Positions 62,275 to 64,000 of a stretch of 64,000 bases of DNA are shown piece by piece. The stretch is taken from assembly GCA_021399435.1 (NCBI GenBank), contig JAJTUP010000001.1:1798001-1862000 (forward strand). Reading direction: 5' to 3'. Made by a program: the position numbers and the translations under genes. Each line of letters begins with the position of its first letter. The first letter of the stretch is position 1. The notes beneath the pieces were generated by a model, which made no database searches, was not told the DNA's origin, and saw nothing but the letters and a program-made list of their open reading frames with translations. This stretch comes from Diaporthe sp. PMI_573. Lineage: Eukaryota; Ascomycota; Sordariomycetes; Diaporthales; Diaporthaceae.

Positions 62275-63995
62275 ATGGGTATCTTCAAGAGAGATGCGCC
62301 CAACAAGCAGGCAACAATTGTTGCCCAGGAGGAGGCTCCTAAGTTTGAACATGTCAACTGGAGGAAGGAGCCCGGCCTGAGGAAGCTCTACTGGCACGCC
62401 TTCGTCCTTTGCATCGCCTCCGCCACCACCGGCTACGATGGCATGTTCTTCAACAGTGTCCAGAACTTCGAAACATGGAAAGAGGTGAGCTTGTGTTCTT
62501 GGTACCGTCGCTTGCGTGCACCTGCTAATCAAGAAATTTACAGCATTTCGGCGACCCACAAGGCTCTATGCTTGGTTTGCTCGGAGCGATCTACCAGATC
62601 GGCAGTGTCGCTTCTATTGCTATCGTCCCATGGTTCGCCGATCATCTCGGCCGAAAGGTGCCAATTATCATCGGCTGTGTGATCATGATTGTGGGAGCTG
62701 TCATGCAAGGTGCTGGTAACACTCTCGGGGTCTTCATCGGAGGCCGTTTCCTCATGGGTTTCGGCAACTCTTTCTCGCAGCTGGCGTCTCCTACACTCCT
62801 AACGGAGATCTGCCACCCTCAGCACAGAGCCCGTCTGACAACGGTCTACAACTGTCTCTGGAACGTCGGCGCCCTCTTCGTCTCGTGGCTCTCCTTCGGC
62901 ACAAACTACCTCGGAAACGAGTGGTCTTGGAGGGTCCCGGCCCTGCTTCAGGCTTTCCCTTCGTTGATCCAGCTCTGCTTCATCTGGTGGGTGCCTGAGT
63001 CGCCGCGTTACCTGGTAGCCAAGGACAAGCATGACCAGGCCCTCGAGATTCTCGGAAGATACCACGCCAACGGTAACGTCAACCACCCGACTGTTCAGTT
63101 TGAGTACCGTGAGATCAGGGAGACCCTCGCCCTGGAGCTCGAGGCCAAGAAGCAGAGCAGTTACGCCGACTTCCTCAAGACCAAGGGCAACCGCTACAGG
63201 TTGGCCGTGCTCATCTCCCTCGGTATCTTCTCGCAGTGGTCCGGCAACGCCATCATCTCCAACTACTCGAGCAAGCTCTACGACTCCGCCGGCGTCACCG
63301 ACTCGACCGCCAAGCTCGGCCTCTCCGCCGGCCAGACCACGCTCGCCCTCATCGTCTCCATCACCATGGCCATGTTCGTCGACAAGCTGGGCCGCCGCCC
63401 GACCTTCCTCGTCTCCACGGGAGGCATGCTGTGCACCTTCATCTTCTGGACCCTGAGCACCGGCCTGTACGAGGACAAGGGCGCCGAGGGCGGCAGGTAC
63501 GCCATGATCGTGTTCATCTGGATCTTCGGCATCTTCTACTCCCTCGCATGGTCCGGCCTGCTCGTCGGCTACGCCATCGAGGTCCTGCCGTACCACCTCC
63601 GCGCCAAGGGTCTCATGATCATGAACCTGTCGGTCCAGGTCGCCCTGACCCTCAACACATACGCCAACCCCGTCGGCTTCGAGGCCTTCGAGCCCCACAC
63701 CTGGAAGCTCTACCTCATCTACACAGTAAGTATACGCTCTAATTGAAAATCCCGAATTTATCAAGACCAAAAAAACAAATGGCAACCGCTAACCCTTTTT
63801 TTACCACAGTGCTGGATCGCTGCCGAGTTCGTCTTCGTCTACTTCATGTACGTCGAGACCAAGGGCCCGACCCTCGAGGAGCTCGCCAAGGTCATCGACG
63901 GCGACAACGCCGCCGTCGCGAAGCTGGACCTCCAGCAGGTCGAGAAGGAGGCCGAGATCGAGTCCCACGAGGAGCACTTCACGGGAAAGTCCTAG
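62275..63995 (+). CDS. MFS sugar transporter, lactose-permease/hexose type
   Basis: Twelve-helix sugar porter, 525 aa, plasma membrane. Exons 62275..62484, 62544..63725 and 63810..63995, introns 59 and 84 nt, all phase 0. Signatures are ATTGYDGMFFNSV in helix 1, GRKVPIIIG, GRFLMGFGNSFSQ, WWVPESPRYLV, SQWSGNAIISNYS (helix 7), DKLGRRPTFLV and YVETKGPTLEELAKV at the C-terminus. The GYDG/SQWSGN pattern and the long C-terminal tail (EKEAEIESHEEHF) fit the lactose-permease-like subgroup, which also takes cellobiose, galactose or hexoses; substrate is inferred only by family. It is a different subfamily from the transporter at the other end of the window. The full gene fits just inside the window end. 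Confidence 0.92.
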
Positions 63996-64000
63996 GTCAC

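Noticed and set aside
62799..63785. 328-codon open frame antisense to the MFS permease
   Set aside because: Antisense shadow; Glu/Gly/Val-rich with no domain.

Overview
The window is nuclear DNA of a filamentous ascomycete (Pezizomycotina, most likely a Sordariomycete). Coding regions are broken by short introns (about 40-150 nt) with GTAAGT-like donors. The families present are typical of such fungi: MFS sugar permeases, a PTH11-type receptor, a GH131 enzyme, a HeLo-like/ankyrin protein, and above all a precursor of an alpha-factor-type peptide pheromone with a W-C-x-W-x-G-x-x-C-W core. I saw no rRNA, tRNA, CRISPR or bacterial operon features. Exon joins below were worked out by hand from frame and splice-site consistency.

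Layout. 0-6 kb: MFS sugar transporter (minus), then a five-exon HeLo-like, coiled-coil and ankyrin protein (minus). 6.5-11.5 kb: HSL-type alpha/beta hydrolase (minus) and a DHDPS-family aldolase (plus), divergent across 2.9 kb. 13.6-20.3 kb: pheromone precursor (plus), a mitochondrial CCDC90/DUF1640 protein (minus) and a type-II membrane dipeptidyl aminopeptidase (minus). 22-28 kb: YbjQ-like protein (minus), secreted GH131 (plus), and an intron-dense multi-pass membrane protein (minus). 28-31.9 kb: gene-poor, with an AT-rich stretch that looks like a decayed element. 31.9-34.5 kb: F-box-like protein (minus). 35.7-36.6 kb: Ctr copper transporter (minus). 40.2-43.5 kb: ABCG transporter (minus). 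44.7-46.3 kb: SRPK-like kinase (plus). 46.6-48.4 kb: reduced-CFEM PTH11-type receptor (minus). 48.4-53.1 kb: gene-poor and rich in degenerate tandem repeats. 53.1-55.8 kb: zinc-finger nuclear protein with a tandem LPTx stretch (plus). 56.4-59.9 kb: MSH3 (minus). 62.3-64.0 kb: MFS lactose/hexose-type permease (plus).

The part most worth attention is the mating-pheromone precursor. It has five perfect copies of a ten-residue pheromone, different N-terminal trimming leaders on different copies, and extra Cys-x6-Cys modules that keep the spacing of the mature peptide but not its sequence. It lies about 2.7 kb from a dipeptidyl aminopeptidase of the family (Ste13/DapB) that trims such leaders. Other points of interest are an SRPK-like kinase whose VAIK lysine reads as arginine, a membrane protein built from very small exons, and a tandem-repeat field running up to the start codon of the zinc-finger gene.
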